Below are positions 9,392-20,074 of a DNA stretch of 64,000 nucleotides, one piece after another. Below the pieces are notes generated by a model that was given only the letters and a program-made list of their open reading frames with translations, was not told where the DNA came from and made no database searches. Location: the NCBI GenBank assembly GCA_019116865.1, contig DXAW01000028.1, positions 28,498 through 92,497 on the forward strand. The letters run 5' to 3'. Source of the DNA: Candidatus Coprenecus stercoravium. Lineage in GTDB: Bacteria; Bacteroidota; Bacteroidia; Bacteroidales; UBA932. The stretch's first letter is position 1; each line of letters opens with the position of its first letter. The translations under genes and the position numbers were made by a program.

Positions 9392-10276
9392 TCAATACCC
9401 GAAAGCGGCAAGTTTCCGCTTGTCGTCCCTCCAGTGGGGAGCCACTTTCACATAAAGCTGGAGGAATACTTTTTTCTGGAAGAAATCCTCCATGTCCATA
9501 CGGGCCTGAGTACCCACACGTTTGAGCGCACTGCCCCTGGAACCGATGATAATCCCCTTCTGCGAATCCCGCATGACGTTGATTACCGCCCTGATGTCGT
9601 AGCGGTCCTCGTTTTCCCTGAACTCCTCTATCACCACCTCCGTACAGTATGGAATCTCCTTGTCATAATTGGTGAGTATCTTTTCCCGGATTATCTCCGA
9701 GGCGAAGAAGCGCAGGTTGCGGTCAGTGAAAAAATCCTTGTCATACCACGGTTCCCCTTCCGGAAGCAGTTCCAATATGCGGTTGAAGACAGCCTCCAGA
9801 CCGAATTTTTCCAAAGCCGAAGCAGCGAATATCTCAGCATGGGGCACCTCTTCCCCCCATTTGGCGGCAAGGGCCGAGACAGCGGCCTGGTCACTGAGGT
9901 CTATCTTGTTTATGACTATAAGTACGGGACATGAGACTTTATTGAGCTTGTCCACATATTCCCTGTTCTTGTCTCCCTTCTCCACCACATCCGTCACATA
10001 CAATATGACATCCGCATCGCCTATGGCGGTGTCCACATATTCCATCATGCTCTGCTGCAGGGAATAGGCCGGCTTGAGGATGCCGGGGGTATCAGAATAT
10101 ACTATCTGGTAGTCCTCGCCGTTGACGATACCCATAATCCTGTGCCGCGTGGTCTGGGCTTTCGATGTGATGATTGAAAGCCGCTCGCCTACCAGAGCAT
10201 TCATCAGTGTGGACTTGCCCACATTGGGATTGCCGATGATATTGACAAATCCGGCCCTGTGCGGAGCACTACTCAT
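9392..10276 (-). CDS. era: GTPase Era
   Basis: GFVNIIGNPNVGKSTLMNALVGERLSIITSKAQTTRHRIMGI, DTPGI, KH domain GIIIGSRGSALKRVGTQARMDMEDFF. Confidence 0.97.
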   Translation of the reverse strand: MSSAPHRAGFVNIIGNPNVGKSTLMNALVGERLSIITSKAQTTRHRIMGIVNGEDYQIVYSDTPGILKPAYSLQQSMMEYVDTAIGDADVILYVTDVVEKGDKNREYVDKLNKVSCPVLIVINKIDLSDQAAVSALAAKWGEEVPHAEIFAASALEKFGLEAVFNRILELLPEGEPWYDKDFFTDRNLRFFASEIIREKILTNYDKEIPYCTEVVIEEFRENEDRYDIRAVINVMRDSQKGIIIGSRGSALKRVGTQARMDMEDFFQKKVFLQLYVKVAPHWRDDKRKLAAFGY

Positions 10277-11348
10277 AAAAGTTGTTTTTAAGCATTACCA
10301 CCTCCTCGTCGCTGAGGAATCTCCACTGGCCTCTGCGCAGATTCTTCTTGGTAAGACCGGCGAAATACACTCTGTCCAGTTTACGCACCTTATATCCGAG
10401 AGCCTCGAACATTCTCCTGACAATACGGTTCTTGCCCGAATGTATCTCTATTCCGACTATGCTTCTGTCATCTCCGTTGTAAGCCACCTCGTCCGCATAG
10501 GAGACACCGTCTTCGAGGGAGACTCCCTTCACCAGCCGGTCCATATCCTCCTGTTTCACATTCTTGTCCAGAGTGACCTGGTATATTTTCTTCTTCTGAT
10601 ATGACGGATGAGTAAGTCTCTCGGCCAGCTCTCCGTCATTGGTAAGCAGCAGCACTCCCGTCGTGGACTTGTCCAAGCGTCCTACCGGAAATATCCTCTC
10701 CGGGCACAGAGTGCGGCTTATCAGCTGCATCACATTCTTCTCCGCATGAGGATCGCTCGTCGTGGTCACATAGTCCTTCGGTTTGTTCATCAATACGTAT
10801 ACTTTCTTCTCACCACGAAGCCTCTCCCCGTTGAAGCGGATATCATCGCCCGGCTTCACCTTCACTCCCAACTCAGTCACCACCTCTCCGTTGACGGTCA
10901 CCAGACCGGCAGAAATATACTCGTCCGCTTCCCTGCGGGAGCATACACCTGAATTGGCGATGAATTTATTGAGGCGGACAAGTCCGTCATCCTCCTTTAT
11001 AATAATAGGTGCGGCGGGTGCTGTCCTCGGAGCGGACGGCCTCCTGCGGTCTGTCTTGAATCCGTTCCGGGATCTTTCCGTGCGCTCATGCCGGGTTCCG
11101 TGTCCCTGGGCCCTTCCGTAGCCCTGGGATCCGCCGTGCTCCTGCGGTCTTCTCCTATTGCCGTAAGCAGGCTTATCTTCCTGTCCTGCCCGGCTCCTGC
11201 GCCTGTCCGGCCTGTCTTCTCCGGCACGTTTCCCTTCAGGTCGGCGGTTATCCTCCCTGCGGGGTCTGCTGTCTTTATTTCTGTGACTTTTCTGTCTGTC
11301 CTGATCATGCCCGTCCCGGGTAAATGATCTCTTAATCCGTGGTCTCAT
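10269..11348 (-). CDS. RsuA/RluB-family rRNA pseudouridine synthase with long Arg-rich N-terminal extension
   Basis: S4 domain VRLNKFIANSGVCSRREADEYI; VGRLDKSTTGVLLLTNDGELAERLTHPSYQKKKIYQV; about 110 aa low-complexity R/G/D/P-rich N-terminus. Confidence 0.93.
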   Translation of the reverse strand: MRPRIKRSFTRDGHDQDRQKSHRNKDSRPRREDNRRPEGKRAGEDRPDRRRSRAGQEDKPAYGNRRRPQEHGGSQGYGRAQGHGTRHERTERSRNGFKTDRRRPSAPRTAPAAPIIIKEDDGLVRLNKFIANSGVCSRREADEYISAGLVTVNGEVVTELGVKVKPGDDIRFNGERLRGEKKVYVLMNKPKDYVTTTSDPHAEKNVMQLISRTLCPERIFPVGRLDKSTTGVLLLTNDGELAERLTHPSYQKKKIYQVTLDKNVKQEDMDRLVKGVSLEDGVSYADEVAYNGDDRSIVGIEIHSGKNRIVRRMFEALGYKVRKLDRVYFAGLTKKNLRRGQWRFLSDEEVVMLKNNFYE

Positions 11349-11436
11349 ATTAATTTTTTGTCAGATTTGGCTGCAAAGGTATGTCAATCGGAGATAATTT
11401 CCTATTTTTACTCCGCGAATTACAAGTGAGGCAGTT

Positions 11437-12672
11437 ATGAAGAGGAGAACAAGGCTGGCGGAGAACGCCGGCATCGCAGTCAGATCCATCAAATCCAACA
11501 AATTACGCTCGGCCCTGACGATAACAATCATCGCCGTGGGAATAACATCCCTGGTAGGTGTGCTCACAGCCGTCGACTCCATGGACGCCTCGCTGAGGGA
11601 CGCCTACAGCAGACTCGGCGCCGGAAGTATCCGCATCCGGTCCATGCACTCCTTTCCTCCGGACATGCACAGAATAATTAATCAACTGGAAATATCGGAG
11701 GCCCAGGCGGAAATGTTCGCCAGAAATTATGACATTCCGTCCACTGTAACGATATTCTCACTGGTTGCGGACAATACAAGCATAGAATCCGGTTCGAGAA
11801 AGACCAACCCAGTGGCCAGAATCGTAGCCGTCGATGAGAATTACCTGAGATACAACATCTACGACGTTGCATACGGGAGGAATTTCTCAAAAGAGGATAT
11901 CCGCGGCGGGCGGTCCGTGTGTATCATGGGAGCGGAAGCGGCCGGCTCCTTGTTCCCGGACGGGCAGGCTCTTGGCAGGACAATAGCAGCTGAAGGATAT
12001 GAATGCACGGTAACGGGGGTGGCCGACAGGACCGGTTCGACAGCTGACGGAGGCATGGACTGGAGCATACTGGTCCCCTACACACATCCCCTGGCCCGTT
12101 CAGGGAGCCGGACAGCGGACTTCGCCATAGGCATACTTCCTGACTGCGGAATATCTCCGGACAAGGCAGCCGACAGAGCCGAGGCCGTATTCCGTTCTGC
12201 AAGACGCCTTTCCCCCGCCGACAAGACCGACTTCCGCATCACCAGAAGCGAGACCGCCCTGAAAGAGATGGAGACCTCTATCAGGGACCTCACAGTGACC
12301 GCAGTAGTCATAGGCCTGATAACCATACTAGGCGCAGCCGTCGGTCTGATGAACATAATGCTGGTGTCAGTCAAAGAAAGAACCGGAGAAATAGGTCTGA
12401 GAAAAGCTGTCGGAGCCACCTCCGTAGCCATACGCAACCAGTTTCTTCTGGAAGCCGCCGTCATAGGCGAAAGCGGAGGCATCATCGGAATTGCGGCGGG
12501 CATCACCGCCGGCAACATCATAGCCGCAGTCATGGAATCCGCATTCGTCATACCGTGGTTGTGGATATCGGCTGCGGTACTGCTCTGCCTTATCGTAAGC
12601 ATCCTGTCCGGATATATCCCGGCACGGCGCGCCGCAGCCATGGATCCGGTCACCTGCCTCCACCACGACTGA
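11437..12672 (+). CDS. ABC transporter permease (MacB/FtsX family)
   Basis: IRSNKLRSALTIT-like N-terminus (AVRSIKSNKLRSALTITIIAVGITSLVGVL), MacB-like periplasmic domain, ERTGEIGLRKAVGATSVAIRNQFLLEA, IPARRAAAMDPVTCL. Confidence 0.93.
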   Translation: MKRRTRLAENAGIAVRSIKSNKLRSALTITIIAVGITSLVGVLTAVDSMDASLRDAYSRLGAGSIRIRSMHSFPPDMHRIINQLEISEAQAEMFARNYDIPSTVTIFSLVADNTSIESGSRKTNPVARIVAVDENYLRYNIYDVAYGRNFSKEDIRGGRSVCIMGAEAAGSLFPDGQALGRTIAAEGYECTVTGVADRTGSTADGGMDWSILVPYTHPLARSGSRTADFAIGILPDCGISPDKAADRAEAVFRSARRLSPADKTDFRITRSETALKEMETSIRDLTVTAVVIGLITILGAAVGLMNIMLVSVKERTGEIGLRKAVGATSVAIRNQFLLEAAVIGESGGIIGIAAGITAGNIIAAVMESAFVIPWLWISAAVLLCLIVSILSGYIPARRAAAMDPVTCLHHD

Positions 12673-12676
12673 CGGA

Positions 12677-13468
12677 CTATATCTGCGGACCGAGAACGAT
12701 ACGGTATGTGGCCTGAGCCTGAAGACGAAGCCATACCTGACCGGAGACGTAACGCCGGCACTGAACATGATTCAGGGAAGGAGACTTGTACGAGGCCTCC
12801 ACAATCGCTTTTCCGGAGAATATATCAGAATAAGCGGACAACAGCCGGACAATCTCCTCAACCGGCTCAGGCAAAGTATAGATGACAACATCGGCGTCAG
12901 CCACTGTTTTCTCAAGACGAGACAGACACTCCGGCTCCACTGTTCCCGCACAGCGGCCGGAGAAGCGCAGATGTGACGCAAAATCCTCAGCACGGCTCAG
13001 CGTGCGGTTACATATAATTGTCCGCATACCGGAATCATAGGCCGCCGCCGAAGCAGCTTTTCCGGCTCCGCCACAGCCTATTACCACGGCATTAAGACCT
13101 TCCGTGCCCTGAAACTCCAGACGCAGAATCTCCCTTACCGCCTCAAAATCCGTATTATATGCCCTGATTCCCTGATTTTCTTTTACAAGCAGATTGGATG
13201 CCCGGCACAGCACCGCAGCTCTGTCATGACTGTCCGCCGCACGATAAGCATCCTCCTTGAACGGAGCCGTTACATTGACGGCCAGATAATCCCGGAGAAA
13301 CACAGCATATGCGTCCTGAAAACGGGAGCAGTCGATCAAGTCATATGAATAGCGGGACAATATGTCCGGCCTGCCGGAGAAATACTCCAGGAAAAGTGCC
13401 GGACTCTGACTGTGGCTGACAGGACAGCCCATAAGCCCGAGTTTATGCGATGCTTTCTCACTTTGCAT
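12677..13468 (-). CDS. aroE: Shikimate dehydrogenase
   Basis: [62 protein letters not shown]. Start reassigned to the internal ATG at 13468; the track ORF is longer. Confidence 0.93.
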   Translation of the reverse strand: MQSEKASHKLGLMGCPVSHSQSPALFLEYFSGRPDILSRYSYDLIDCSRFQDAYAVFLRDYLAVNVTAPFKEDAYRAADSHDRAAVLCRASNLLVKENQGIRAYNTDFEAVREILRLEFQGTEGLNAVVIGCGGAGKAASAAAYDSGMRTIICNRTLSRAEDFASHLRFSGRCAGTVEPECLSRLEKTVADADVVIYTLPEPVEEIVRLLSAYSDIFSGKAIVEASYKSPSLNHVQCRRYVSGQVWLRLQAQATYRIVLGPQI

Positions 13469-14303
13469 GGTGTGATATCTTACGCTGACGAAGAGCCTCG
13501 TAACAGAGCACAGCCATGGAGACGGATACGTTGAGCGAGTCGATAGCTCCCAGCATCGGTATACGGACATGTGCGTCAGCGGCCTGTCTCCAGGCATCGG
13601 AAAGGCCGGTGGACTCGGTTCCGAACACCAGGGCCGTACCTCCGGTCATATCCGTATCGTAATAAAGCTCCGAATCCTGAAGCTGAGCCGTAATGATGCG
13701 GACTTCTCTGGACTTGAGCCAGGCTATGGCTTCGGATGAAGTACACACGGCTATATTCCGGGTGAACACTCCACCCAGGCTGGAGCGGATAAGATTGGGA
13801 TTGTACAGGTCCGTATGCGGGTCGCAGATTATTACCGCAGATACTCCGGCACCGTCGGCGGTACGGAGCATTGCTCCCAGATTGCCCGGCTTCTCCACCG
13901 ACTCGACGACCGCAATCAGAGGTCCTGTACTGTCACCCGTACCGGAACCGCCATACAGGATGCGGTCCAGAGCCTCCAGCGACCTGTCCCGCACATCTCC
14001 GCGCACCACCGCCAGTATTCCCTCTGTCCCGCCACGATAAGCCATTTTGCCATACACTGCCGCTGAGACCTCAAACACCCTCGCTCCTTCGGAAAGGGGC
14101 ACCTGAGGTTGAGGACAGACGGACGGGCAATAGAACAGCGAGCGGAGAGCGAAGCCGCTCTCCATGCAGCGCTCCATCTCCCGGCGGCCCTCAACGACAA
14201 ACAGCCCCTTCTCCCTGCGGAGAGAGGAGCTGCTCTGAAGGGCCGTCACCTCCTTGACCTTGGGGTTCTGAAGGGAGGTTATGGTCTCTATGCTGTTATT
14301 CAT
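13458..14303 (-). CDS. TrmH/SpoU family RNA 2'-O-methyltransferase
   Basis: [91 protein letters not shown]. Confidence 0.94.
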   Translation of the reverse strand: MNNSIETITSLQNPKVKEVTALQSSSSLRREKGLFVVEGRREMERCMESGFALRSLFYCPSVCPQPQVPLSEGARVFEVSAAVYGKMAYRGGTEGILAVVRGDVRDRSLEALDRILYGGSGTGDSTGPLIAVVESVEKPGNLGAMLRTADGAGVSAVIICDPHTDLYNPNLIRSSLGGVFTRNIAVCTSSEAIAWLKSREVRIITAQLQDSELYYDTDMTGGTALVFGTESTGLSDAWRQAADAHVRIPMLGAIDSLNVSVSMAVLCYEALRQRKISHHAK

Positions 14304-15849
14304 TATTCTCAGCGGCATCCGTTTCCTGGGACACAGCTTTCTTCTCAGGCCTCATCTGCGGGAAGAAAAGCACGTCCTGAATGGAGGGAGAATCTGTCAT
14401 GAACATGGTAAGACGGTCTATGCCCATGCCGAGACCGGATGTCGGAGGCATACCGTACTCCAGGGCACGGACAAAATCCATATCTATGTACATGGCCTCA
14501 TCGTCTCCTTTATCCTTGAGTTTGAGCTGCTCCTTGAAACGGTAAAGCTGATCGATGGGGTCATTGAGCTCACTATAGGCATTGGCCAGTTCCTTGCCGT
14601 TGACAAACAGCTCGAAACGCTCGGTCAGGGACGGATCGCTGCGGTGACGCTTGGTCAGAGGCGATGTCTCCCATGGATAATCGGTGATGAACGTAGGCTG
14701 TATCAGATGCTTCTCGCAGTACTCCCCGAATATGGAGTCGATGAGCTTGCCCACACCCATAGTCTTGTCCACCTCCACATGCAGGTCGGCGCACACCTTC
14801 CGCAAAGCTTCCTCATCCATACCGCGCACATCCACTCCGGCATATTCCTTGATGGCGTCCAGCATGGGCAGACGGCGGTAGGGCTTCTTGAACTCCACCT
14901 CGTTGCCGCCGATGGTCAGCCTGGTCTTTCCGTTGACAGCCACAGCCACCTTCTCCAGCAAGTTCTCCACGAACTCCATCATCCATATATAGTCCTTGTA
15001 CGCCACGTATATCTCCATGCAGGTGAACTCCGGATTGTGGGATTTGTCCATTCCCTCGTTGCGGAAGTCCTTGGCGAACTCATAGACTCCGGCGAATCCT
15101 CCCACTATCAGTCTCTTAAGGTACAGTTCATTGGCAATACGCAGATACAGAGGAATATCCAGAGCATTGTGATGGGTGATGAAAGGACGGGCATTGGCGC
15201 CTCCGGGAATCGGCTGAAGTATGGGGGTCTCCACCTCAAGATAGCCGAATGAGTTGAAATACTCCCTCATGGTCTGCATGATGCGTGTCCTTTTTACGAA
15301 TACGTCCTTGACCTTGGGATTGACCACCAGGTCCACATAACGCATACGGTAACGCAGCTCGGGATCGGAGAAGGCATCATAGACCTCTCCCTCCTTTTCC
15401 TTGACTATAGGAAGCACCCTCAATGACTTGGAAAGTACAGTGAGCGACTTGGCATGAATGGAGAGCTGTCCTGTCTGCGTGATGAACGCATATCCCTTCA
15501 CACCGATGAAATCACCGATATCCAACAGTTTCTTGAACACCGTATTGTACATGGTCTTATCCTCGCCGGGACATATCTCGTCACGTTTGACATAGACCTG
15601 AATCCTGCCCTCGGAATCCTGCAGCTCAATGAAAGAGGCGGCGCCCATGATACGGCGGCTCATCATCCTGCCGGCAATAGACACCTCGGCAAACGGACAT
15701 TTTTCGGGGTCGTATTTCTCCTTTATCTCCGTCGTGGTCGTATTCACATCGTAAAGCGCGGCGGGGTAAGGCTCTATTCCGAGCTCCCTCAACTTCACAA
15801 CCGCATCACGCCGGTTTTGTTCCTGCTCATTAAGCTCTGTATTTTCCAT
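14296..15849 (-). CDS. lysS: Lysyl-tRNA synthetase (class II)
   Basis: [64 protein letters not shown]; start [11 protein letters not shown]. Confidence 0.97.
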   Translation of the reverse strand: MENTELNEQEQNRRDAVVKLRELGIEPYPAALYDVNTTTTEIKEKYDPEKCPFAEVSIAGRMMSRRIMGAASFIELQDSEGRIQVYVKRDEICPGEDKTMYNTVFKKLLDIGDFIGVKGYAFITQTGQLSIHAKSLTVLSKSLRVLPIVKEKEGEVYDAFSDPELRYRMRYVDLVVNPKVKDVFVKRTRIMQTMREYFNSFGYLEVETPILQPIPGGANARPFITHHNALDIPLYLRIANELYLKRLIVGGFAGVYEFAKDFRNEGMDKSHNPEFTCMEIYVAYKDYIWMMEFVENLLEKVAVAVNGKTRLTIGGNEVEFKKPYRRLPMLDAIKEYAGVDVRGMDEEALRKVCADLHVEVDKTMGVGKLIDSIFGEYCEKHLIQPTFITDYPWETSPLTKRHRSDPSLTERFELFVNGKELANAYSELNDPIDQLYRFKEQLKLKDKGDDEAMYIDMDFVRALEYGMPPTSGLGMGIDRLTMFMTDSPSIQDVLFFPQMRPEKKAVSQETDAAENNE

Positions 15850-15909
15850 ATTTAAAAACTTTAAACTTTGAATTGGCAAATTTAACTTTTTTTCTAATAA
15901 TAATTGTTA

Positions 15910-15917
15910 TAATTTTG
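15910..15917 (+). promoter_or_regulatory. Bacteroidetes-type -7 element TAATTTTG upstream of recJ
   Basis: TAnnTTTG match 6 bp before ATG region; no clear -33 element identified. Confidence 0.4.
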
Positions 15918-15922
15918 CAGTT

Positions 15923-17653
15923 ATGGCAATTGAAAAAAAATGGATAGTTAAAGAGCAGGGCAATCCAGCCACGGTCAGGGCGCTCTCAGCAGAGCTGGGA
16001 ATAGATCAGGTGCTGGCCAACCTGCTGGTCCAACGCAATATAACCACAGCCGAACGAGCCAGGGAATTCTTTAAGCCCGACTTGTCCAAACTCCACGACC
16101 CTTTCCTCATGAAAGACATGGACAAGGCTGTCCAGCGTCTTATCGACGCCATCTCCTCCGAAGAAAAAGTACTCATATACGGTGATTACGATGTGGACGG
16201 AACCACGGCTGTCGCCCTAATGTACACATTCATCCGCAACTTCAATCCCAATGTGGAGTACTACATACCGGACCGCTATGACGAAGGCTACGGAATCTCG
16301 TACAAAGGCATCGACTGGGGACATGAGAACGGATATACCCTCATCATCGCCCTCGACTGCGGAATAAAGGCCGTGGAGAAAGTCGCATACGCCAAGAGTC
16401 TGGGCATAGACATCATCATCTGCGACCACCATCTTCCAGACGAGGAACTTCCCGCTGCGGCAGCGATTCTGGACCCCAAACGCAATGACTGCAACTACCC
16501 TTTCGATGACCTGTCAGGATGCGGGGTGGGATTCAAGCTGATACAGGCCTACGCCATACGCAAGTCGCTTCCTTTCGCATGGGTGGAGTCCTTTCTCGAC
16601 CTGGTGGCGGTAAGCATAGCCGCCGACCTGGTGTCAATGACAGGCGAGAACCGCATACTTGCATACTACGGACTCGAAAGGCTCAACCACTCCCCGCGCA
16701 AGGGGCTGCAGTCGATTATCAAGCTCTCCGGACTTGAAAACCATAAAATCACCGTAGACGACATCGTATTCAAGATAGGTCCGCGCATCAATGCCGCAGG
16801 CAGGATGGAATCCGGACGCACGGCCGTTCATCTTCTGGTCTCCCGCAATGACGACGAGGCCCAGAGCATAGGAAAGATTATCGACCTGCACAACAAAGAG
16901 CGCAAGAGCGTGGACAAACAAATCACCAAGGCCGCGATAGAGTCGGTGATGAACGACCGGCACTTCATGGACCGCAAGTCCACAGTGGTATTCGACCCGA
17001 AATGGAACAAGGGAGTCGTAGCCATCGTGGCCTCCCGTCTGGTGGAGGCGTTCTACCGCCCCACCATTGTGCTCACAGAGTCCAACGGACTGATTACCGG
17101 CTCAGCCAGAAGCATAGCCGGCTTCGACCTGTACGAGGCCATAAAAGAATGCTCCGAATATCTGGAGAACTACGGCGGACATATGTATGCGGCGGGACTG
17201 ACACTCAAAAAGGAGAACCTGCTGCCGTTCGAGGAGAAATTCGAGAAAGTGGTCGCCGAAAAAATCACAGAAGACATACTCACCCCTGTCGTTCAGATAG
17301 ACACATATCTGGACTTCAAGCAGATAACACCTAAATTCTTCCGTATACTCAAACAGTTCCAGCCGTTCGGTCCAGGAAACCAATCCCCTGTGTTCATCAC
17401 CGAGAATGTCTACGACAACGGCAACGGACGCCTCGTCGGCTCCGGCAACGGACACATGAAACTGGAGCTTATCCAGGAAGACGAGCCGTACCGGTACATA
17501 TCTGCCATTGCTTTCAACCGCTCAGAGCATTTCGAGCACCTGCACGCAGGCAATCCGGTAGACATCTGCTACTCAATAGCCGAGAACTACTACCGGGGCA
17601 TTGCCAACATACAGCTGCGAGTCAAGGACATACATAAAAAAGAACTGTTTTAA
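15923..17653 (+). CDS. recJ: Single-stranded-DNA-specific exonuclease RecJ
   Basis: IYGDYDVDGTTAVALMYTF, ALDCGI, ICDHHLPDEELPAAAAILDPKRNDCNYPF, GPRINAAGRM, GGHMYAAGLTL. Confidence 0.97.
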   Translation: MAIEKKWIVKEQGNPATVRALSAELGIDQVLANLLVQRNITTAERAREFFKPDLSKLHDPFLMKDMDKAVQRLIDAISSEEKVLIYGDYDVDGTTAVALMYTFIRNFNPNVEYYIPDRYDEGYGISYKGIDWGHENGYTLIIALDCGIKAVEKVAYAKSLGIDIIICDHHLPDEELPAAAAILDPKRNDCNYPFDDLSGCGVGFKLIQAYAIRKSLPFAWVESFLDLVAVSIAADLVSMTGENRILAYYGLERLNHSPRKGLQSIIKLSGLENHKITVDDIVFKIGPRINAAGRMESGRTAVHLLVSRNDDEAQSIGKIIDLHNKERKSVDKQITKAAIESVMNDRHFMDRKSTVVFDPKWNKGVVAIVASRLVEAFYRPTIVLTESNGLITGSARSIAGFDLYEAIKECSEYLENYGGHMYAAGLTLKKENLLPFEEKFEKVVAEKITEDILTPVVQIDTYLDFKQITPKFFRILKQFQPFGPGNQSPVFITENVYDNGNGRLVGSGNGHMKLELIQEDEPYRYISAIAFNRSEHFEHLHAGNPVDICYSIAENYYRGIANIQLRVKDIHKKELF

Positions 17654-17665
17654 GACCTCACATAC

Positions 17666-18691
17666 ATGCTCAATTTCGAATGTGACTACATGAGAGGAGC
17701 CTGTCCTGAAGTGCTCGACAGACTCGTCAAGACCAATATGGACGAAACCCTGGGCTACGGAGACGACCCCTACTGCAAATCGGCGGCCGGACGCATCAGG
17801 GAGATATGCGGCTGTCCTGATGCCAGGGTATATTTTCTCGTGGGAGGCACACAGGTCAATGCCACAGCCATATATGCCGTACTGAAGCATTGTCAGGGCG
17901 TGATATCTCCTGTCACGGGACACATCAATCATCATGAAGCAGGAGCCGTGGAAGCCACCGGGCACAAGGTCATATCCCTGCCCGGGCGCGACGGCAAACT
18001 TGATGCGACAGAAGTAAGAAACTATCTGAAGGCCTATTGGAATGACGAGAATTACGCCCACATAGTCGAGCCGGGCATGGTGTACATCACCCATCCTACC
18101 GAACTGGGCACACTGTACAGCCTCAGAGAACTTCAGGATATGGCAGCGGTATGCCGGGAATACCACATCCCTCTATACCTTGACGGAGCCAGGCTGGCAT
18201 ACGCCATAGCGTCGGACAAGACGGACGTCACACTAAGGGACATCGCCTCGCTGTGCGACATTTTCTACATAGGAGGAACCAAATGCGGAGCCCTCTTCGG
18301 AGAGGCCCTGGTCATTCCGCGCCCGGAACTGACAGGCGATTTGTTCTCCATCATCAAACAAAGAGGCGCGATGCTGGCCAAGGGCCGCCTTCTGGGACTT
18401 CAGTTCGACACTCTGCTGGCTGACGGCCTGTATGAACGGAACGGCCTCAACGCCATCCGGACAGCCGGTCTGCTCGCCAAAGGACTTCAAGCCAAGGGCT
18501 ACCGCTTCCTGATACCGCCGCAGACCAACCAGTTGTTCGTCATCATGGGCAATGCCGGGATCGAGCGGCTGCGCAAGAAAGTCTCATTCTCACTGTGGGA
18601 GCATGTGGATGCAGACCACAGCGCCATACGTCTGGTGACAGACTGGGCTACCTCCGAGGCCGATGTCGAGGCGCTGCTGTCGCTTCTTTAA
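17666..18691 (+). CDS. ltaE: Low-specificity L-threonine aldolase / beta-eliminating lyase family
   Basis: PLP enzyme motifs: VFFLVGGTQVNATAI-like, HINHHEAGAVEATGHKV, HPTELGTLYSLRELQ, YLDGARLAYA, YIGGTKCGALFGEALV. Confidence 0.9.
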   Translation: MLNFECDYMRGACPEVLDRLVKTNMDETLGYGDDPYCKSAAGRIREICGCPDARVYFLVGGTQVNATAIYAVLKHCQGVISPVTGHINHHEAGAVEATGHKVISLPGRDGKLDATEVRNYLKAYWNDENYAHIVEPGMVYITHPTELGTLYSLRELQDMAAVCREYHIPLYLDGARLAYAIASDKTDVTLRDIASLCDIFYIGGTKCGALFGEALVIPRPELTGDLFSIIKQRGAMLAKGRLLGLQFDTLLADGLYERNGLNAIRTAGLLAKGLQAKGYRFLIPPQTNQLFVIMGNAGIERLRKKVSFSLWEHVDADHSAIRLVTDWATSEADVEALLSLL

Positions 18692-20065
18692 TCAACGCCC
18701 TCCCGCCTTCTCGTCCAGCCCCAGCTCAGGATGACGGTCAGACGAGCGGCTCAGCAGCACAGCCGTAACAATCGCACACACTGACATGCCGATAAAGAAA
18801 TACTCGGCAACTACCGGAGACGATGCCCTGTCCATAATATGTCCCACGACTATGGGCACAGTAAAGAGGCCGATATTCTGTACCCAGTAAACCAATGAGA
18901 ATGCCGTACCCAGTTTATTCTCCGCAATGATTTTAGGCACCGATGGCCACATGGCCGCGGGAACCAGCGAATAGCCCAGACCGAGGACACCTATGGCAAT
19001 GAAGCCGAAGACCGGCAAGCCAGGTGCAAAAGCCACTGTCAGATGCGATAGAAGTATCATACCGGAACCCAGTATCATTATCTTCGTGCCGCGTCCCACC
19101 TTGTCCACGACAGCTCCGAACAGCGGAGCGAAAACCAGGGTGAAGAACGGTATCATGGCCACCATCACCGAGGCCACATTACTGTCTATACCGAATCTGG
19201 GCATCAGTATGGCCGTGGCGAACTTGCGGAACGACACCACGCAGCAGTAGAAAAATACGCAGAGCAGAGATATGAGCAGGAAATGACGGTTGGTAATCAC
19301 CTTTATCACGTCCCTGAAACGAAAACGGTCCTCTTCCTGCACCCCTCCGGCCTGAGCCGCCGGCTCTCCCTTTCTGTCGGCGCCGTAGTCCATCAGCACG
19401 AACAAGCCCCAAAGAAGCAGGGCGAAGAGCAATAACGTCAGTCCTACCACAGCAGGACGGGACGTCTCCGAGAACGGGATATAACCGTCCAGTTCCACAA
19501 TACGCGGTACAACTATAAGAGCCACGGCAGTGCCCAGACGGGCCAGAGCCAGCTGCAATCCCATGGCGAAAGCGATCTCCTTACCCTTGAACCACTTTGC
19601 GATAGCCCTGTTGACAGTCACCCCCGCTATCTCGCTGCCCAGGCCGAACATGGCGCACCCGGCGTAGGCCAGCGACAGAGACGGTTTGGCGGACACCCCG
19701 GAAAGCAATGCGTACAAACGGCTGCCGGCAAATCCCTCCGATATGGCATAGGTAATCAGCGCGGCACCGCCTACCATCAAGCCGACGAATATCGAGCCTG
19801 TAAGCCTAACACCCCAGCGGTCAAGCAACATTCCGCAGATTATCAGTCCGCCGAATATGCACAGCAGCGAATAGGCACTGCGGTAAAAGCCGTAATCGGT
19901 CATCGACCAGCCAAGGGCCACCATCGACGGATCCTCGAACTCCTGGTTGATAGTCGAGAATATGTCATCGAAAAAGTACGATGCGAACATCGGAAGGGCA
20001 AGACACAAAAGGGCCACCCATCGGATGGCCCCTTTATCTCTAAGCGTCTTAAGCAGTCTGCTCAT
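18692..20065 (-). CDS. MFS transporter
   Basis: 12-TM hydrophobicity pattern; AIAKWFKGKEIAFAMGLQLALARLG; paralogous to the adjacent gene. Confidence 0.9.
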   Translation of the reverse strand: MSRLLKTLRDKGAIRWVALLCLALPMFASYFFDDIFSTINQEFEDPSMVALGWSMTDYGFYRSAYSLLCIFGGLIICGMLLDRWGVRLTGSIFVGLMVGGAALITYAISEGFAGSRLYALLSGVSAKPSLSLAYAGCAMFGLGSEIAGVTVNRAIAKWFKGKEIAFAMGLQLALARLGTAVALIVVPRIVELDGYIPFSETSRPAVVGLTLLLFALLLWGLFVLMDYGADRKGEPAAQAGGVQEEDRFRFRDVIKVITNRHFLLISLLCVFFYCCVVSFRKFATAILMPRFGIDSNVASVMVAMIPFFTLVFAPLFGAVVDKVGRGTKIMILGSGMILLSHLTVAFAPGLPVFGFIAIGVLGLGYSLVPAAMWPSVPKIIAENKLGTAFSLVYWVQNIGLFTVPIVVGHIMDRASSPVVAEYFFIGMSVCAIVTAVLLSRSSDRHPELGLDEKAGGR

Positions 20066-20074
20066 AGCCGCAGA

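Noticed and set aside
6536-10067. Long plus-strand ORFs opposite parC and era (e.g. 285, 287 and 302 aa)
   Set aside because: Antisense shadows of well-identified conserved genes; low-complexity translation and no recognisable domains.
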